Positions 1-12,745 of a stretch of 33,605 nt of DNA are shown piece by piece. The stretch's first letter is position 1. Each line of letters starts with the position of its first letter. The translations under genes were made by a program, and so were the position numbers. The notes beneath the pieces are model-generated. The model was not told the origin of the DNA. It saw only the letters and a program-made list of their open reading frames with translations, and ran no database searches. Source of the DNA: Prevotella sp. (GTDB lineage: Bacteria; Bacteroidota; Bacteroidia; Bacteroidales; Bacteroidaceae); NCBI GenBank assembly GCA_017619375.1, contig JAFZSL010000012.1:1-33605 (forward strand), read 5' to 3'.

Positions 1-1
1 C

Positions 2-448
2 CTCGGTGAGGACAAGAAGTCCGTCGTCACTGGTGTTGAAATGTTCCGCAAGCTCCTCGACGAGGGCCAGGCTGGTGACAACGTTGGTCTGCTCCTCCGT
101 GGTATCGACAAGAAGGAAGTGAAGCGCGGCATGGTGCTCTGCCATCCGGGTCAGATCAAGCCCTTCAAGAAGTTCAAGGCTTCCATCTACGTTCTGAAGA
201 AGGAAGAGGGTGGCCGTCACACTCCGTTCGGCAACAAGTATCGTCCTCAGTTCTACCTCCGCACCATGGACTGCACCGGTGAGATCACTCTCCCCGAAGG
301 CGTTGAAATGGTGATGCCTGGTGACAACGTGGAAATCACTGTCGACCTGATTTACGCTGTGGCTCTCAACCAAGGTCTCCGCTTCGCTATCCGCGAGGGT
401 GGTCGCACCGTGGGCTCCGGCCAGATCACAGAGGTCTTCGAAGACTAA
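2..448 (+). CDS. tuf: Elongation factor Tu, C-terminal part (5' end outside window)
   Basis: EF-Tu carries aminoacyl-tRNA to the ribosomal A site as a GTP ternary complex in the cytoplasm. Only the last 148 codons are here. The reading frame is open from base 2, and the first internal ATG at 41 is not the start. The visible part covers beta-barrel domains 2 and 3, with the family segments [19 protein letters not shown] and GLLLRG near the beginning, [15 protein letters not shown] in the middle and a terminal [15 protein letters not shown] stretch, which are near-invariant in bacterial EF-Tu. The GTPase domain lies upstream of the window. The gene ends with TAA and is followed 23 nt later by a strong terminator and then directly by tRNA-Trp. 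Identification is essentially certain. Confidence 0.98.
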   Translation, partial: LGEDKKSVVTGVEMFRKLLDEGQAGDNVGLLLRGIDKKEVKRGMVLCHPGQIKPFKKFKASIYVLKKEEGGRHTPFGNKYRPQFYLRTMDCTGEITLPEGVEMVMPGDNVEITVDLIYAVALNQGLRFAIREGGRTVGSGQITEVFED

Positions 449-471
449 TCCATCCATAGGATGAGAACAAG

Positions 472-503
472 GTTCCCGCGACAGTGGGCGCGGGAACTTT
501 TTT
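472..503 (+). terminator. Rho-independent terminator after tuf
   Basis: A 9-bp perfect GC-rich stem (472-480 with 489-497), an 8-nt loop and six T residues (498-503) form a classical intrinsic terminator. Its T tract ends exactly at the base before tRNA-Trp, leaving no room for a promoter between them, so it is probably a partial terminator or a processing boundary. Confidence 0.9.
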
Positions 504-576
504 ACGGGAATAGCTCAGTTGGTAGAGCATCGGTCTCCAAAACCGAGGGTCGTGGGTTCGAGTCCTCCTTCCCGTG
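504..576 (+). tRNA. trnW: tRNA-Trp (anticodon CCA)
   Basis: The 73-nt cloverleaf has a 7-bp acceptor stem (504-510 with 569-575), a D arm with GCTC/GAGC, a 5-bp anticodon stem (530-534 with 542-546) around loop CTCCAAA with anticodon CCA at 537-539, and a T arm with loop TTCGAGT. The T stem has one T-C mismatch (553/567). The discriminator is G576 and the 3' CCA is not encoded, so it must be added by a nucleotidyltransferase. The gene sits between tuf and secE, as in other Bacteroidales. Confidence 0.97.
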
Positions 577-596
577 CTAAATAAGGAAAGAAAGAT

Positions 597-812
597 ATGT
601 TTAAGAAAATTGTAGACACTTGCAAGAGATTCGGAAACTATTGCAACGAGTGTTATAAAGAGCTTGCGCATAAGACCACTTGGCCTACTTACAAGGAACT
701 TTCCCACAGTGCGATGGTTGTTTTGACTGCTTCCCTTATCATCGCTCTCGTGGTGTTTGTCATGGATGTGGTGTTCAAGAATCTGATGCTTTTCATCTAT
801 AACTTGGCATAG
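597..812 (+). CDS. secE: Preprotein translocase subunit SecE
   Basis: This 71-residue single-span SecE is the small essential subunit that clamps SecY in the inner-membrane SecYEG channel. An amphipathic N-terminal helix leads to the family signature TTWPTYKEL (about residues 27-35), followed by one hydrophobic segment (about 38-60). The length is that of the short, one-helix SecE found outside enterobacteria. The ATG at 597 has a purine-rich AAGGAAAGAAAG just upstream. The gene follows tRNA-Trp by 20 nt and precedes nusG by 4 nt, the usual secE-nusG pairing. Its partner secY is encoded at about 25.4 kb of this window. Confidence 0.96.
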   Translation: MFKKIVDTCKRFGNYCNECYKELAHKTTWPTYKELSHSAMVVLTASLIIALVVFVMDVVFKNLMLFIYNLA

Positions 813-816
813 ACAG

Positions 817-1362
817 ATGGCGAGGACAGGTAAGCAATGGTACGTGCTTAAGACCGTAAGCGGCAAGGAAGCCAAAGTGAAGGAATACATCGAGGCTGAA
901 CTTAAGCACAACCCACAGTTGTCACAGTATGTTTCCCAGGTCGTGATTCCCACAGAGAAGCACGCCACACAGAAGAGTGACGGGAAACGTGTGGTCAAGG
1001 AGAAGGTTTCTCTCCCTGGCTACATCTTCGTTGAGGCTGAAATGAAAGGCGATGTGGCACACACATTGCGCTTCATGCCCAATGTGATGGGCTTCCTCGG
1101 AGGCCTTGACAACCCTTCTCCTGTCAAACAGTCGGAAATCAACCGCATGCTGGGTAACGCCGAAGAGACCGAGATAGTGAACGAGGTATCGATTCCCTAC
1201 GAGGTCAACGACAAGGTGAAAGTGACAGACGGCCCATTCAACGGCTTCTCCGGTGTCATCGAAGAGGTGAACACCGAAAAGAGGAAGCTGAAGGTGATGG
1301 TCAAGATTTTCGGGCGTAAAACGCCGCTCGAACTTGGTTTCATGCAAGTGGTAAAAGAATGA
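817..1362 (+). CDS. nusG: Transcription termination/antitermination factor NusG
   Basis: NusG (181 aa) binds the clamp of elongating RNA polymerase, affects pausing and Rho termination, and can couple transcription to the ribosome through S10. The NGN domain starts at QWYVLKTVSGKE (about residue 7) and includes SLPGYIFVEAEM. The KOW domain is in the C-terminal third, with VKVTDGPFNGFSGVIEEVN and a terminal KTPLELGF segment. The length is typical of the family. It follows secE after 4 nt and begins the run into rplK, with a 60-nt AT-rich gap before rplK in which I see no clear promoter. Confidence 0.98.
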   Translation: MARTGKQWYVLKTVSGKEAKVKEYIEAELKHNPQLSQYVSQVVIPTEKHATQKSDGKRVVKEKVSLPGYIFVEAEMKGDVAHTLRFMPNVMGFLGGLDNPSPVKQSEINRMLGNAEETEIVNEVSIPYEVNDKVKVTDGPFNGFSGVIEEVNTEKRKLKVMVKIFGRKTPLELGFMQVVKE

Positions 1363-1422
1363 GGGGATTGTTACGGCCCTGACATTCTTTTATAATATCA
1401 AACTTTAATATTAATAAAACAA

Positions 1423-1863
1423 ATGGCTAAAGAAGTTGCTGGATTAATCAAATTACAGATTAAGGGTGGCGCTGCAAATCCTTCTCCCCCAGTTGGACCT
1501 GCCCTTGGCTCCAAGGGCATCAACATCATGGCATTCTGCAAGGAGTTCAACGCCAGGACCCAGGATAAGGCAGGAAAGATCCTTCCTGTCGTTATCAGCT
1601 ATTACAACGACAAGTCTTTCAGCTTCGTTATCAAGACACCTCCCGCAGCCATTCAACTGCTCGAGGCTGCCAAGGTGAAGGGTGGATCGTCGGAGCCCAA
1701 CCGCAAGAAGGTGGCTTCCGTCACATGGGAACAAGTTCGCGCCATCGCAGAAGACAAAATGCCTGACCTGAACTGTTTCACCATCGAGTCTGCCATGAAG
1801 CTGATCGCAGGCACAGCCAGAAGCATGGGTATCACCGTAAAAGGAGAGTTCCCTGGTAAATAA
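1423..1863 (+). CDS. rplK: 50S ribosomal protein L11 (uL11)
   Basis: L11 (146 aa) binds the 23S rRNA GTPase-associated region and forms the base of the factor-binding stalk with L10 and L7/L12. The N-terminal domain contains the proline-rich loop [19 protein letters not shown] (about residues 18-36), where thiostrepton-resistance changes occur in other bacteria, and the key prolines are intact. The C-terminal rRNA-binding half contains the glycine-rich AGTARSMGI near residue 130. The ATG is preceded by an A-rich stretch rather than a Shine-Dalgarno sequence. It lies 21 nt before rplA, the standard L11 operon pair. Confidence 0.98.
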   Translation: MAKEVAGLIKLQIKGGAANPSPPVGPALGSKGINIMAFCKEFNARTQDKAGKILPVVISYYNDKSFSFVIKTPPAAIQLLEAAKVKGGSSEPNRKKVASVTWEQVRAIAEDKMPDLNCFTIESAMKLIAGTARSMGITVKGEFPGK

Positions 1864-1884
1864 TCATCTTCAATTTTAGGAACT

Positions 1885-2577
1885 ATGAGTAAACTGACAA
1901 AAAACCAGAAAATCGCAGCCGCCAAGATTGAAGCAGGGAAGTTGTACACCTTGAAGGAGGCCACCGAGCTTGTCAAGGAAATCACCATGACGAAGTTCGA
2001 GGCTTCTGTCGACATCGACGTGCGCCTTGGCGTTGACCCGAGGAAGGCCAACCAGATGGTGCGTGGCGTGGTGTCTCTCCCTTGCGGAACAGGAAAGGTA
2101 GTTCGCGTGCTTTGCCTCTGCACCCCCGACCAGGAAGAAGCTGCCAAGGCAGCCGGAGCCGACTACGTGGGTCTTGAGGAATACATCGACAAGATCAAGG
2201 GTGGATGGACCGACGTCGACGTGATCATCACCATGCCTTCGTGCATGGGCAAGATCGGTCCGTTGGGACGCATCCTCGGCCCTCGCGGCCTCATGCCTAA
2301 CCCGAAGAGCGGCACCGTCACGATGGACGTCGCCAAGGCTGTTAAGGAAGTGAAGCAAGGCAAGATCGACTTCAAGGTCGACAAGACCGGTATCGTGCAT
2401 GCCTCCATCGGCAAGGTGAACTTCACCCCTGACCAGATTTATCAGAACGCGAAGGAATTCGTCGCCACGATCATCAAGCTGAAACCTGCTGCTGCTAAAG
2501 GTACATACATCAAGAGTATCTTTATTTCAAGCACCATGAGCTTGGGCATCAAGGTCGATCCCAAGTCGGTCGAATAA
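1885..2577 (+). CDS. rplA: 50S ribosomal protein L1 (uL1)
   Basis: L1 (230 aa) forms the mobile stalk beside the E site that helps release deacylated tRNA. The family signature is visible as [21 protein letters not shown] (residues about 125-145), with a conserved C-terminal [15 protein letters not shown] segment. In many bacteria L1 represses its own operon by binding the rplK leader. The 60-nt rplK leader here is too short and AT-rich for me to recognise such a site. The length is normal. It sits 24 nt upstream of rplJ. Confidence 0.98.
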   Translation: MSKLTKNQKIAAAKIEAGKLYTLKEATELVKEITMTKFEASVDIDVRLGVDPRKANQMVRGVVSLPCGTGKVVRVLCLCTPDQEEAAKAAGADYVGLEEYIDKIKGGWTDVDVIITMPSCMGKIGPLGRILGPRGLMPNPKSGTVTMDVAKAVKEVKQGKIDFKVDKTGIVHASIGKVNFTPDQIYQNAKEFVATIIKLKPAAAKGTYIKSIFISSTMSLGIKVDPKSVE

Positions 2578-2601
2578 CAACGCTTTAATCTGACGTGTAA
2601 C

Positions 2602-3120
2602 ATGAAGAAAGAAATAAAAGATACAATCATCGTTGAACTCGGCGAGAAACTGAAGGAGTTCCCTCATTTCTACCTGGTCGATGTGACCGGTTTGGATGCA
2701 GAGAACACCAGCAAGTTGCGCCGCAAGTGCTTCAAGAGCGACATCAAGATGGTGGTTGTGAAGAACAAACTGCTGCACAAGGCTTTGGAAGCCAGTGAAG
2801 TGGACTTCACCGAAATCTATCCCGCATTGAAGGGTAACACCGCCGTCTTTTTTTGCCAGACAGCAAATCAACCCGCAAAGCTGCTCAAGGAGTACACCAA
2901 GGAAGGTATTCCCGCACTGAAGGCTGCCTATGCCGAGGAGGGAATCTTCGTTGGTGCCGACAAACTCGAGGAGTTGGCTTCCATCAAGAGCAAGAACGAA
3001 CTCATCGCCGACCTCGTGGCTCTGCTGCAGTCGCCTGCGAAGAACGTTGTCTCTGCTCTCCAGTCAGGCGCAAACACCATCCATGGTGTGTTGAAGACTT
3101 TGGGCGAGCGTCCTGAATAA
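2602..3120 (+). CDS. rplJ: 50S ribosomal protein L10 (uL10)
   Basis: L10 (172 aa) anchors dimers of L7/L12 to the L11-binding region of 23S rRNA. The N-terminal rRNA-binding domain contains KLRRKCFKSDIKMVVVKNKLLHKAL (about residues 38-62), the usual L10 core, and the C-terminal helix (about 135-172) is the L12 docking helix. Length and order are typical. It is followed after 53 nt of very AT-rich sequence by rplL, whose product is needed in several copies per ribosome. Confidence 0.97.
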   Translation: MKKEIKDTIIVELGEKLKEFPHFYLVDVTGLDAENTSKLRRKCFKSDIKMVVVKNKLLHKALEASEVDFTEIYPALKGNTAVFFCQTANQPAKLLKEYTKEGIPALKAAYAEEGIFVGADKLEELASIKSKNELIADLVALLQSPAKNVVSALQSGANTIHGVLKTLGERPE

Positions 3121-3173
3121 CTTTTCAAAGTCACTTTCACAAACATTAACAAACAATTAAAATTTTAAATAAA

Positions 3174-3551
3174 ATGGCAGATATCAAAGCTATTGCTGAG
3201 CAATTGGTAAATTTGACAGTAAAGGAAGTTAACGAGTTGGCAAACTACCTCAAGGAAGAGTATGGAATCGAGCCCGCAGCAGCTGCTGTTGCCGTAGCCG
3301 CCGGCCCCGCCGCCGCCGCTGGTCCTGTTGCAGAAGAGAAGACCGAGTTCGACGTCGTTCTCGCTGAGATTGGCCCCAACAAGCTGAAGGTCGTTAAGGC
3401 CGTGAAAGAGGCTTGTGGCCTGGGTCTGAAAGAGGCCAAGGAACTGGTTGACGGCGCTCCCTCCACTCTTAAGGAAGGTCTGTCGAAGGCTGAGGCCGAG
3501 AACCTGCAGAAGGCTATCGAGGCCGAGGGTGCCAAGGTTGAGCTCAAATAA
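3174..3551 (+). CDS. rplL: 50S ribosomal protein L7/L12 (bL12)
   Basis: L7/L12 (125 aa) is the multicopy flexible stalk protein that recruits and activates translational GTPases. An N-terminal dimerisation domain (1-30) is followed by an Ala/Val/Pro/Gly-rich hinge (about 36-52) and a C-terminal factor-binding domain with [20 protein letters not shown] and a terminal GAKVELK. The ATG at 3174 is preceded by a long A/T-only stretch, consistent with strong translation without a Shine-Dalgarno sequence. A palindrome and an attenuator-like hairpin separate it from rpoB. Confidence 0.98.
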   Translation: MADIKAIAEQLVNLTVKEVNELANYLKEEYGIEPAAAAVAVAAGPAAAAGPVAEEKTEFDVVLAEIGPNKLKVVKAVKEACGLGLKEAKELVDGAPSTLKEGLSKAEAENLQKAIEAEGAKVELK

Positions 3552-3566
3552 GCCCAATCGTCACTT

Positions 3567-3582
3567 TGCCGCCATGGCGGCA
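3567..3582. promoter_or_regulatory. 16-bp perfect palindrome in the rplL-rpoB gap
   Basis: TGCCGCCATGGCGGCA is a perfect inverted repeat that could fold into a short GC-rich hairpin in the mRNA just after rplL. Together with the following terminator-like hairpin it resembles the two-element processing and attenuation arrangement known from the E. coli rplL-rpoB gap. The comparison is inference. Confidence 0.5.
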
Positions 3583-3601
3583 TAAGCTTCTCGAATTACA
3601 T

Positions 3602-3639
3602 GGTTAAGAGTCTCCCAGTAGGGGATTCTTAACCTTTTT
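3602..3639 (+). terminator. Attenuator-like hairpin between rplL and rpoB
   Basis: A 14-bp continuous stem (3602-3615 with 3621-3634, including two G-T pairs) closes a 5-nt loop CAGTA and is followed by TTTTT. It sits 53 nt upstream of the rpoB ATG with no recognisable promoter after it, so it most likely terminates only part of the transcripts and lowers RNA polymerase subunit synthesis relative to ribosomal proteins. Confidence 0.82.
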
Positions 3640-3691
3640 GTGTCTTACAAATGCAAATGCCGGCTATGCCGGTGACAAACAAACCACATTA

Positions 3692-6600
3692 ATGGCCACC
3701 AAAATCACCAACAACAGGGTAAATTTCGCCAGTGTCAAGAACCCGATGCCCACGCCGGACTTCCTTGACGTGCAACTCAAGTCCTTCCAGGACTTCCTGC
3801 AGCTCGACACACCCCCCGAACTGAGGAAGTATGATGGCTTGTACAAGGTGTTCTCAGAGAACTTCCCCATCACCGACACGAGAAACAACTTCGTTCTCGA
3901 GTTCCTTGACTATTTCATCGACCCGCCGCGCTACTCCATCGACGAGTGTCTCGAGCGAGGACTGACCTACAGCGTGCCGCTGAAGGCCAAGATGAAACTC
4001 TACTGCACCGACCCGGAGCATGTCGACTTCAAAATCGTCACCTCTGACGTGTTCCTTGGAACCATCCCCTATATGACGAGCAACGGCACGTTCATCATCA
4101 ATGGCGCCGAGCGCGTCGTCGTATCGCAGCTGCACCGCTCTCCGGGCGTCTTCTTCAGCCAGGGCGTGCACTCCAACGGCACCAACCTCTATTCCGCACG
4201 CATCATCCCGTTCAAGGGCTCTTGGATAGAATTCGCCACGGACATCAACAACGTGATGTACGCCTACATCGACCGCAAGAAGAAACTGCCTGTCACCACG
4301 CTTCTCCGCGCCATCGGCTATGAGAACGACAAGGACATCCTCAACATCTTCGACCTGGCCGAGGAGGTGAAGGTGACCAAGAAGAACATGAAGGAGGTCA
4401 TCGGCCGCAAATTGGCAGGCCAGGTGCTGAAGTGGTGGACAGAGGACTTCTCCGACGAGACCACGGGAGAAGTCGTCTCCCTCGAACGCAACCAGGAGAT
4501 CTTCAAGCGCGAGACAGTCATCACACAGGAAGTCGCTGATGAAATCCTCAACAGCGGCACCACCACCATCCTCCTGCACAAGAACGATGACCAGTCGAGC
4601 AAGTACAACATCATCTTCAACACCTTGCAGAAAGACCAGAGCAAGTCGGAGAAGGAAGCCGTGCAGTACATCTACCGACAGCTGCGCAACGCCGAGCCCG
4701 CCGACGACGCCAGTGCAAGGGAGGCCATCCAGAACCTGTTCTTCTCAGACAAACGATACGATCTGGGAGAGGTGGGACGCTATCGCATCAACAAGAAGCT
4801 CAACCTCGACACCGACATGGATGTGCGCATCCTCACCAAGGAGGACATCATCGAGATCATCAAGTATCTCATCCAACTGGTCAACTCCAACGCCACCGTC
4901 GATGACATCGACCACCTCTCCAACCGCCGCGTGCGCACCGTGGGAGAGCAGCTGGCCAACCAGTTCTCCATCGGCCTGGCACGCATGAGCCGTACCATAC
5001 GCGAGCGCATGAACGTCAGGGACAACGAGACCTTCACTCCCACAGACCTCATCAACGCGAAGACCATCTCAAGCGTCATCAACACTTTCTTCGGAACCAA
5101 CCCGCTGAGCCAGTTCATGGACCAGACCAACCCGCTGGCGGAGGTGACACACAAGAGGCGTCTCTCCGCTCTCGGACCTGGAGGACTCTCCAGGGAAAGG
5201 GCCGGCTTCGAAGTGCGTGACGTGCACTATACACACTACGGACGACTCTGCCCCATCGAGAGTCCTGAAGGCCCCAACATCGGCCTCATCTCCTCGCTCT
5301 GCGTCTATGCCACCATCAACGAACTGGGCTTCATCGAGACACCCTACCGCAAGGTGACCAACGAGGTGGTGGACCTCGACAACGAGCATGTGGTCTACAT
5401 GACAGCCGAAGAGGAGTCGGAGCACTACATCGGCCAGGGCAACGCACCGCTCAATGCCGACGGCACTTTCATCAGGGACGTGGTGAAATGCCGCCTCGAC
5501 GCCGACTTCCCCGTCGTGGAACCTGCAAACGTGTCGTTCATGGACGTGTCGCCGCAGCAGATTGCATCCGTCTCGGCAGCACTCATCCCGTTCCTCGAGC
5601 ATGACGACGGCCACCGAGCACTCATGGGATGCAACATGATGCGCCAGGCCGTGCCCCTGCTGCACAACGACTCACCCATCGTGGGAACAGGCTTGGAGAG
5701 ACAGGTCTGCGAAGACTCCCGCACCATGATCGTGGCGGAAGGCGAAGGCGTGATAGAATTCGTCGACGCCACAACCATCCGAATCCTCTACGACCGCACC
5801 GAGGACGAGGAGTTCGTCAGCTTTGACGAGCCAACCAAGGAATACCGCATTCCCAAGTTCCGCCGCACCAACCAGAACATGACCATCGACCTCAGGCCCA
5901 TCTGCAACAAGGGTGACCGTGTGCACAAGGGCCAGATACTCACCGAGGGATATGCCACCGAAAACGGGGAACTCGCACTCGGACGCAACCTCCTCGTGGC
6001 TTACATGCCTTGGAAGGGCTACAACTACGAGGATGCCATCGTGCTCTCCGAGAGGCTCGTCAGGGAAGACGTGCTCACCAGCGTGCATGTCGACGAGTAC
6101 CAACTCGACGTCCGCGAGACCAAGCGCGGCATGGAAGAGTTCACCTCCGACATTCCCAATGTCAGCGAGGAAGCCACCAAGGACCTCGACACCAACGGCA
6201 TCATCCGCGTCGGCGCACGTGTGGAACCGGGAGACATCCTCATCGGAAAAATCTCACCAAAGGGAGAAAGCGACCCCTCGCCAGAGGAGAAACTCCTCCG
6301 CGCCATCTTCGGCGACAAGGCCGGCGACGTGAAGGACTCCTCACTCAAGGCCAACCCGTCGCTCAGCGGAGTCGTCATCGACAAGAAACTCTTCTCCAGG
6401 GCCGTGAAGACACGCGAGTCGCGCAAACTCGACAAGGTGCAACTCGCCAAGATCGACGAGGAATACGAGGCCAAGAACAACGACCTCAAGGACATCCTCG
6501 TGGACAAACTCCTCAAGCTCGTCAAGGGGAAGACCTCGCAAGGCGTGAAGGACTATGCCGACACCGAAATCATCGCCAAGGGTGCGCAGTTCACCGTCGT

Positions 6601-7504
6601 CAATCTCAAGAACCTCAACTACGAGGGCATCCAGTCGAACAACTGGACCGACGACGACCATATCAACTCGCTCATCTCCAAGCTGATCATGAACTACATC
6701 CGCAAGGCAAAGCTCCTCGACGCAGAGCTCAAGAGAAGGAAGTTCGCCATCACCATCGGCGACGAACTGCCCTCAGGCATCCTGCAGATGGCAAAAGTCT
6801 ATGTGGCCAAGAAACGCAAGATCGGCGTGGGTGACAAGCTTGCCGGACGCCACGGAAACAAGGGCATCGTGTCGAAAGTCGTCAGACAAGAGGACATGCC
6901 TTTCCTCGAGGACGGAAGACCCGTCGACCTCGTGCTCAACCCGCTGGGCGTGCCTTCGCGCATGAACCTCGGACAAATCTTTGAAGCCATCCTTGGAGCG
7001 GCTGGAAAACGTCTCGGAGTGAAATTCGCAACGCCCATCTTCGACGGTGCGAAACTCGACGACCTTTCGGAATGGACCGACAAGGCCGGACTGCCCAGAC
7101 TCTGCTCCACCCACCTCTACGACGGTGAGACAGGAGAGATGTTCGACCAGCCAGCCACCGTGGGCATCACCTACTTCCTCAAACTCGGACACATGGTGGA
7201 GGACAAGATGCACGCAAGAAGCATCGGCCCATACTCCCTCATCACCCAGCAACCGCTTGGAGGTAAGGCTCAGTTCGGCGGACAGCGTTTCGGAGAAATG
7301 GAAGTCTGGGCACTGGAGGCTTTCGGTGCCAGCCACGTACTTCAGGAAATACTCACCGTCAAGTCCGACGATGTCGTGGGAAGAAGCAAGACCTACGAGG
7401 CCATCGTCAAGGGCGAGCCAATGCCAGTGCCGGGAATACCCGAATCTCTCAACGTGCTGCTGCATGAACTCCGCGGACTCGGATTAAGCATCAAACTCGA
7501 CTAA
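3692..7504 (+). CDS. rpoB: DNA-directed RNA polymerase subunit beta
   Basis: RpoB (1270 aa from ATG 3692) is one of the two large catalytic subunits of RNA polymerase. I chose ATG 3692 ([12 protein letters not shown]) over an in-frame TTG at 3638, because that extension would begin at the T tract of the attenuator hairpin and is not family-like. The rifampicin pocket is at about residues 473-500 ([18 protein letters not shown]). The positions equivalent to E. coli D516, H526 and S531 are unchanged, so no classic resistance substitution is seen. The C-terminal part has [16 protein letters not shown] near residue 1046. The gene ends 13 nt before rpoC, so the two are co-transcribed and probably balanced. 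Confidence 0.98.
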   Translation: MATKITNNRVNFASVKNPMPTPDFLDVQLKSFQDFLQLDTPPELRKYDGLYKVFSENFPITDTRNNFVLEFLDYFIDPPRYSIDECLERGLTYSVPLKAKMKLYCTDPEHVDFKIVTSDVFLGTIPYMTSNGTFIINGAERVVVSQLHRSPGVFFSQGVHSNGTNLYSARIIPFKGSWIEFATDINNVMYAYIDRKKKLPVTTLLRAIGYENDKDILNIFDLAEEVKVTKKNMKEVIGRKLAGQVLKWWTEDFSDETTGEVVSLERNQEIFKRETVITQEVADEILNSGTTTILLHKNDDQSSKYNIIFNTLQKDQSKSEKEAVQYIYRQLRNAEPADDASAREAIQNLFFSDKRYDLGEVGRYRINKKLNLDTDMDVRILTKEDIIEIIKYLIQLVNSNATVDDIDHLSNRRVRTVGEQLANQFSIGLARMSRTIRERMNVRDNETFTPTDLINAKTISSVINTFFGTNPLSQFMDQTNPLAEVTHKRRLSALGPGGLSRERAGFEVRDVHYTHYGRLCPIESPEGPNIGLISSLCVYATINELGFIETPYRKVTNEVVDLDNEHVVYMTAEEESEHYIGQGNAPLNADGTFIRDVVKCRLDADFPVVEPANVSFMDVSPQQIASVSAALIPFLEHDDGHRALMGCNMMRQAVPLLHNDSPIVGTGLERQVCEDSRTMIVAEGEGVIEFVDATTIRILYDRTEDEEFVSFDEPTKEYRIPKFRRTNQNMTIDLRPICNKGDRVHKGQILTEGYATENGELALGRNLLVAYMPWKGYNYEDAIVLSERLVREDVLTSVHVDEYQLDVRETKRGMEEFTSDIPNVSEEATKDLDTNGIIRVGARVEPGDILIGKISPKGESDPSPEEKLLRAIFGDKAGDVKDSSLKANPSLSGVVIDKKLFSRAVKTRESRKLDKVQLAKIDEEYEAKNNDLKDILVDKLLKLVKGKTSQGVKDYADTEIIAKGAQFTVVNLKNLNYEGIQSNNWTDDDHINSLISKLIMNYIRKAKLLDAELKRRKFAITIGDELPSGILQMAKVYVAKKRKIGVGDKLAGRHGNKGIVSKVVRQEDMPFLEDGRPVDLVLNPLGVPSRMNLGQIFEAILGAAGKRLGVKFATPIFDGAKLDDLSEWTDKAGLPRLCSTHLYDGETGEMFDQPATVGITYFLKLGHMVEDKMHARSIGPYSLITQQPLGGKAQFGGQRFGEMEVWALEAFGASHVLQEILTVKSDDVVGRSKTYEAIVKGEPMPVPGIPESLNVLLHELRGLGLSIKLD

Positions 7505-7517
7505 ATCGTTATCAGAC

Positions 7518-11888
<4,371 letters not shown>

Positions 11889-11896
11889 GTCAAACT

Positions 11897-11924
11897 GCAG
11901 GTGTCCAACGAATTGGACACCTGC
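11897..11924 (+). promoter_or_regulatory. 12-bp perfect hairpin after rpoC
   Basis: GCAGGTGTCCAA (11897-11908) pairs perfectly with 11913-11924 around the tetraloop CGAA. There is no T tract after it, so it is more likely a 3'-end stabiliser, processing site or pause than a strong intrinsic terminator. The next gene starts 29 nt later without a visible promoter. Confidence 0.7.
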
Positions 11925-11953
11925 TTGAATTGTCAGCATTAACACTTTCAATC

Positions 11954-12277
11954 ATGGACAACCAAAACAAGCCGCAAGGCAACCAACTGCAAATAGAGGT
12001 GGGACCGGACGTGGCACAAGGTGTGTACGTCAACTTCGCGCTCATCGCACATTCCAGTTCGGAGTTTGTGATGGACCTCGCATCGGTGCTGCCGGGACTC
12101 CAGAAAGCCACCGTCAGGACCAGGGCCATCCTGGCTCCCGAGCATGCCAAGCGCCTCGCCATGGCATTGCAGGAGAACATCGCAAGGTATGAGCAGGAGT
12201 TCGGAAAGATACAACTTCCCAACTCAAAACCACGCACCATCTCACCCTTCAACATCGGAAACAAGGGCGAAGCATAA
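11954..12277 (+). CDS. DUF3467-family small protein behind rpoC
   Basis: This 107-residue protein of unknown function resembles the DUF3467 family, which in Bacteroidota is usually found directly after rpoC. Family-like segments are VNFALIAHSSSEFVMDLASVLPG (about residues 24-46) and LAPEHAKRLAMALQENIARYEQEFG (about 58-82). No signal peptide, membrane segment or cysteine is seen, so it is probably cytoplasmic. I chose ATG 11954 (MDNQNKPQG) rather than the in-frame TTG at 11930, which would add eight unlike residues. Co-transcription with rpoBC suggests a role around RNA polymerase or its regulation, but that is inference only. Confidence 0.85.
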   Translation: MDNQNKPQGNQLQIEVGPDVAQGVYVNFALIAHSSSEFVMDLASVLPGLQKATVRTRAILAPEHAKRLAMALQENIARYEQEFGKIQLPNSKPRTISPFNIGNKGEA

Positions 12278-12305
12278 GCTTGGTGCATAGCCCATCTCTT
12301 TTCGT

Positions 12306-12336
12306 GGAGCGCCAACCTGAAAAAGGCTGGCGCTCC
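12306..12336 (+). terminator. Hairpin after the DUF3467 gene, probable terminator
   Basis: A 9-bp GC-rich stem (12306-12314 with 12328-12336), extended by two more pairs past an A-C mismatch, closes a 7-nt loop TGAAAAA. It lies 28 nt after the DUF3467 stop codon. Only TTT follows a few bases later, so termination may be imperfect, but a new promoter is present before rpsL, making this the likely end of the rpoBC transcript. Confidence 0.65.
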
Positions 12337-12347
12337 GCCGTTTCCAA

Positions 12348-12520
12348 TCATCCCACCCCTCCGACTGGTCCGCCGACTCCAATCCTTTCGCCGACTCTGA
12401 CCCCTCTGACCCCTCCGACGGCTTCAATCATTCCGCCGACTCTGACCCCTCCGACGGCTCCGACCACCCCAACGATTCCGACCATTTCGACGACTCCGAC
12501 ATCTCCGATTTCTCCGAAAA
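12348..12520. repeat. Degenerate TCCGAC-rich low-complexity tract
   Basis: About 170 bp of C/T-rich sequence is built from degenerate units such as CTCCGAC, TCTGACCCC and GATTCCGAC. It includes an exact 17-nt direct repeat CGCCGACTCTGACCCCT at 12389-12405 and 12434-12450. Plus- and minus-strand open frames across it give only Pro/Thr-rich or Gly/Val-rich repeats and look non-coding. A shorter related tract follows the rplQ terminator. The function is unknown to me. Confidence 0.75.
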
Positions 12521-12651
12521 GTAAGCAAATCCCCACGTCTTCGGTATCGTTTTTCGTATTAAAAAATGTTATAACCGTTAAAAAACCGTAAATCATACCA
12601 AAAGGAGGGACTCAATCCCCCATTTAGTTAGGTTTATTCAAGCAAAGTTTG

Positions 12652-12659
12652 TACCTTTG
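12652..12659 (+). promoter_or_regulatory. Bacteroidota -7 promoter element for the str/S10 run
   Basis: TACCTTTG matches the Bacteroidota -7 consensus TAnnTTTG exactly, in an AT-rich stretch 86 nt upstream of rpsL. I find no clean TTTG about 19 nt upstream (the sequence there is TTAGG). Transcription would start near 12664-12667 and give a leader of about 80 nt. Confidence 0.75.
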
Positions 12660-12667
12660 CAGCCCAA

Positions 12668-12690
12668 ATGGTGCGCCGAAGGTGTACCAT
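12668..12690 (+). promoter_or_regulatory. Leader hairpin upstream of rpsL
   Basis: ATGGTGCGCC (12668-12677) pairs with GGTGTACCAT (12681-12690) in a 10-bp stem with two G-T pairs and loop GAA. It begins almost at the expected transcription start. It is a candidate autoregulatory or stabilising 5' structure for the rpsL-rpsG-fusA transcript. It does not match any leader I can name. Confidence 0.6.
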
Positions 12691-12745
12691 ATATTAATGT
12701 GTAAACAACAATACAACATAAATATCAAACAAAAAAATTAACAAA

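Noticed and set aside
426-998. Minus-strand frame of 190 codons across tRNA-Trp, secE and nusG
   Set aside because: It is antisense to the tRNA and to two certain genes; the segment RRTRTHDPRFWRPMLYQLSYSR is the usual artefact of translating a tRNA complement.
3638-3691. TTG start that would extend RpoB by 18 residues
   Set aside because: It begins inside the T tract of the attenuator hairpin and gives a non-family N-terminus, while ATG 3692 gives the expected MATKITNN start.
4539-4988. Ser/Thr/Arg-rich plus-strand frame inside rpoB
   Set aside because: It is a shifted-frame shadow of rpoB with low-complexity composition and no start signal.
12280-12596. Pro/Thr-rich plus-strand frame and Gly/Val-rich minus-strand frame over the low-complexity tract
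   Set aside because: Both are only translations of a degenerate nucleotide repeat, start in a terminator hairpin or end region, and have no promoter or family features.
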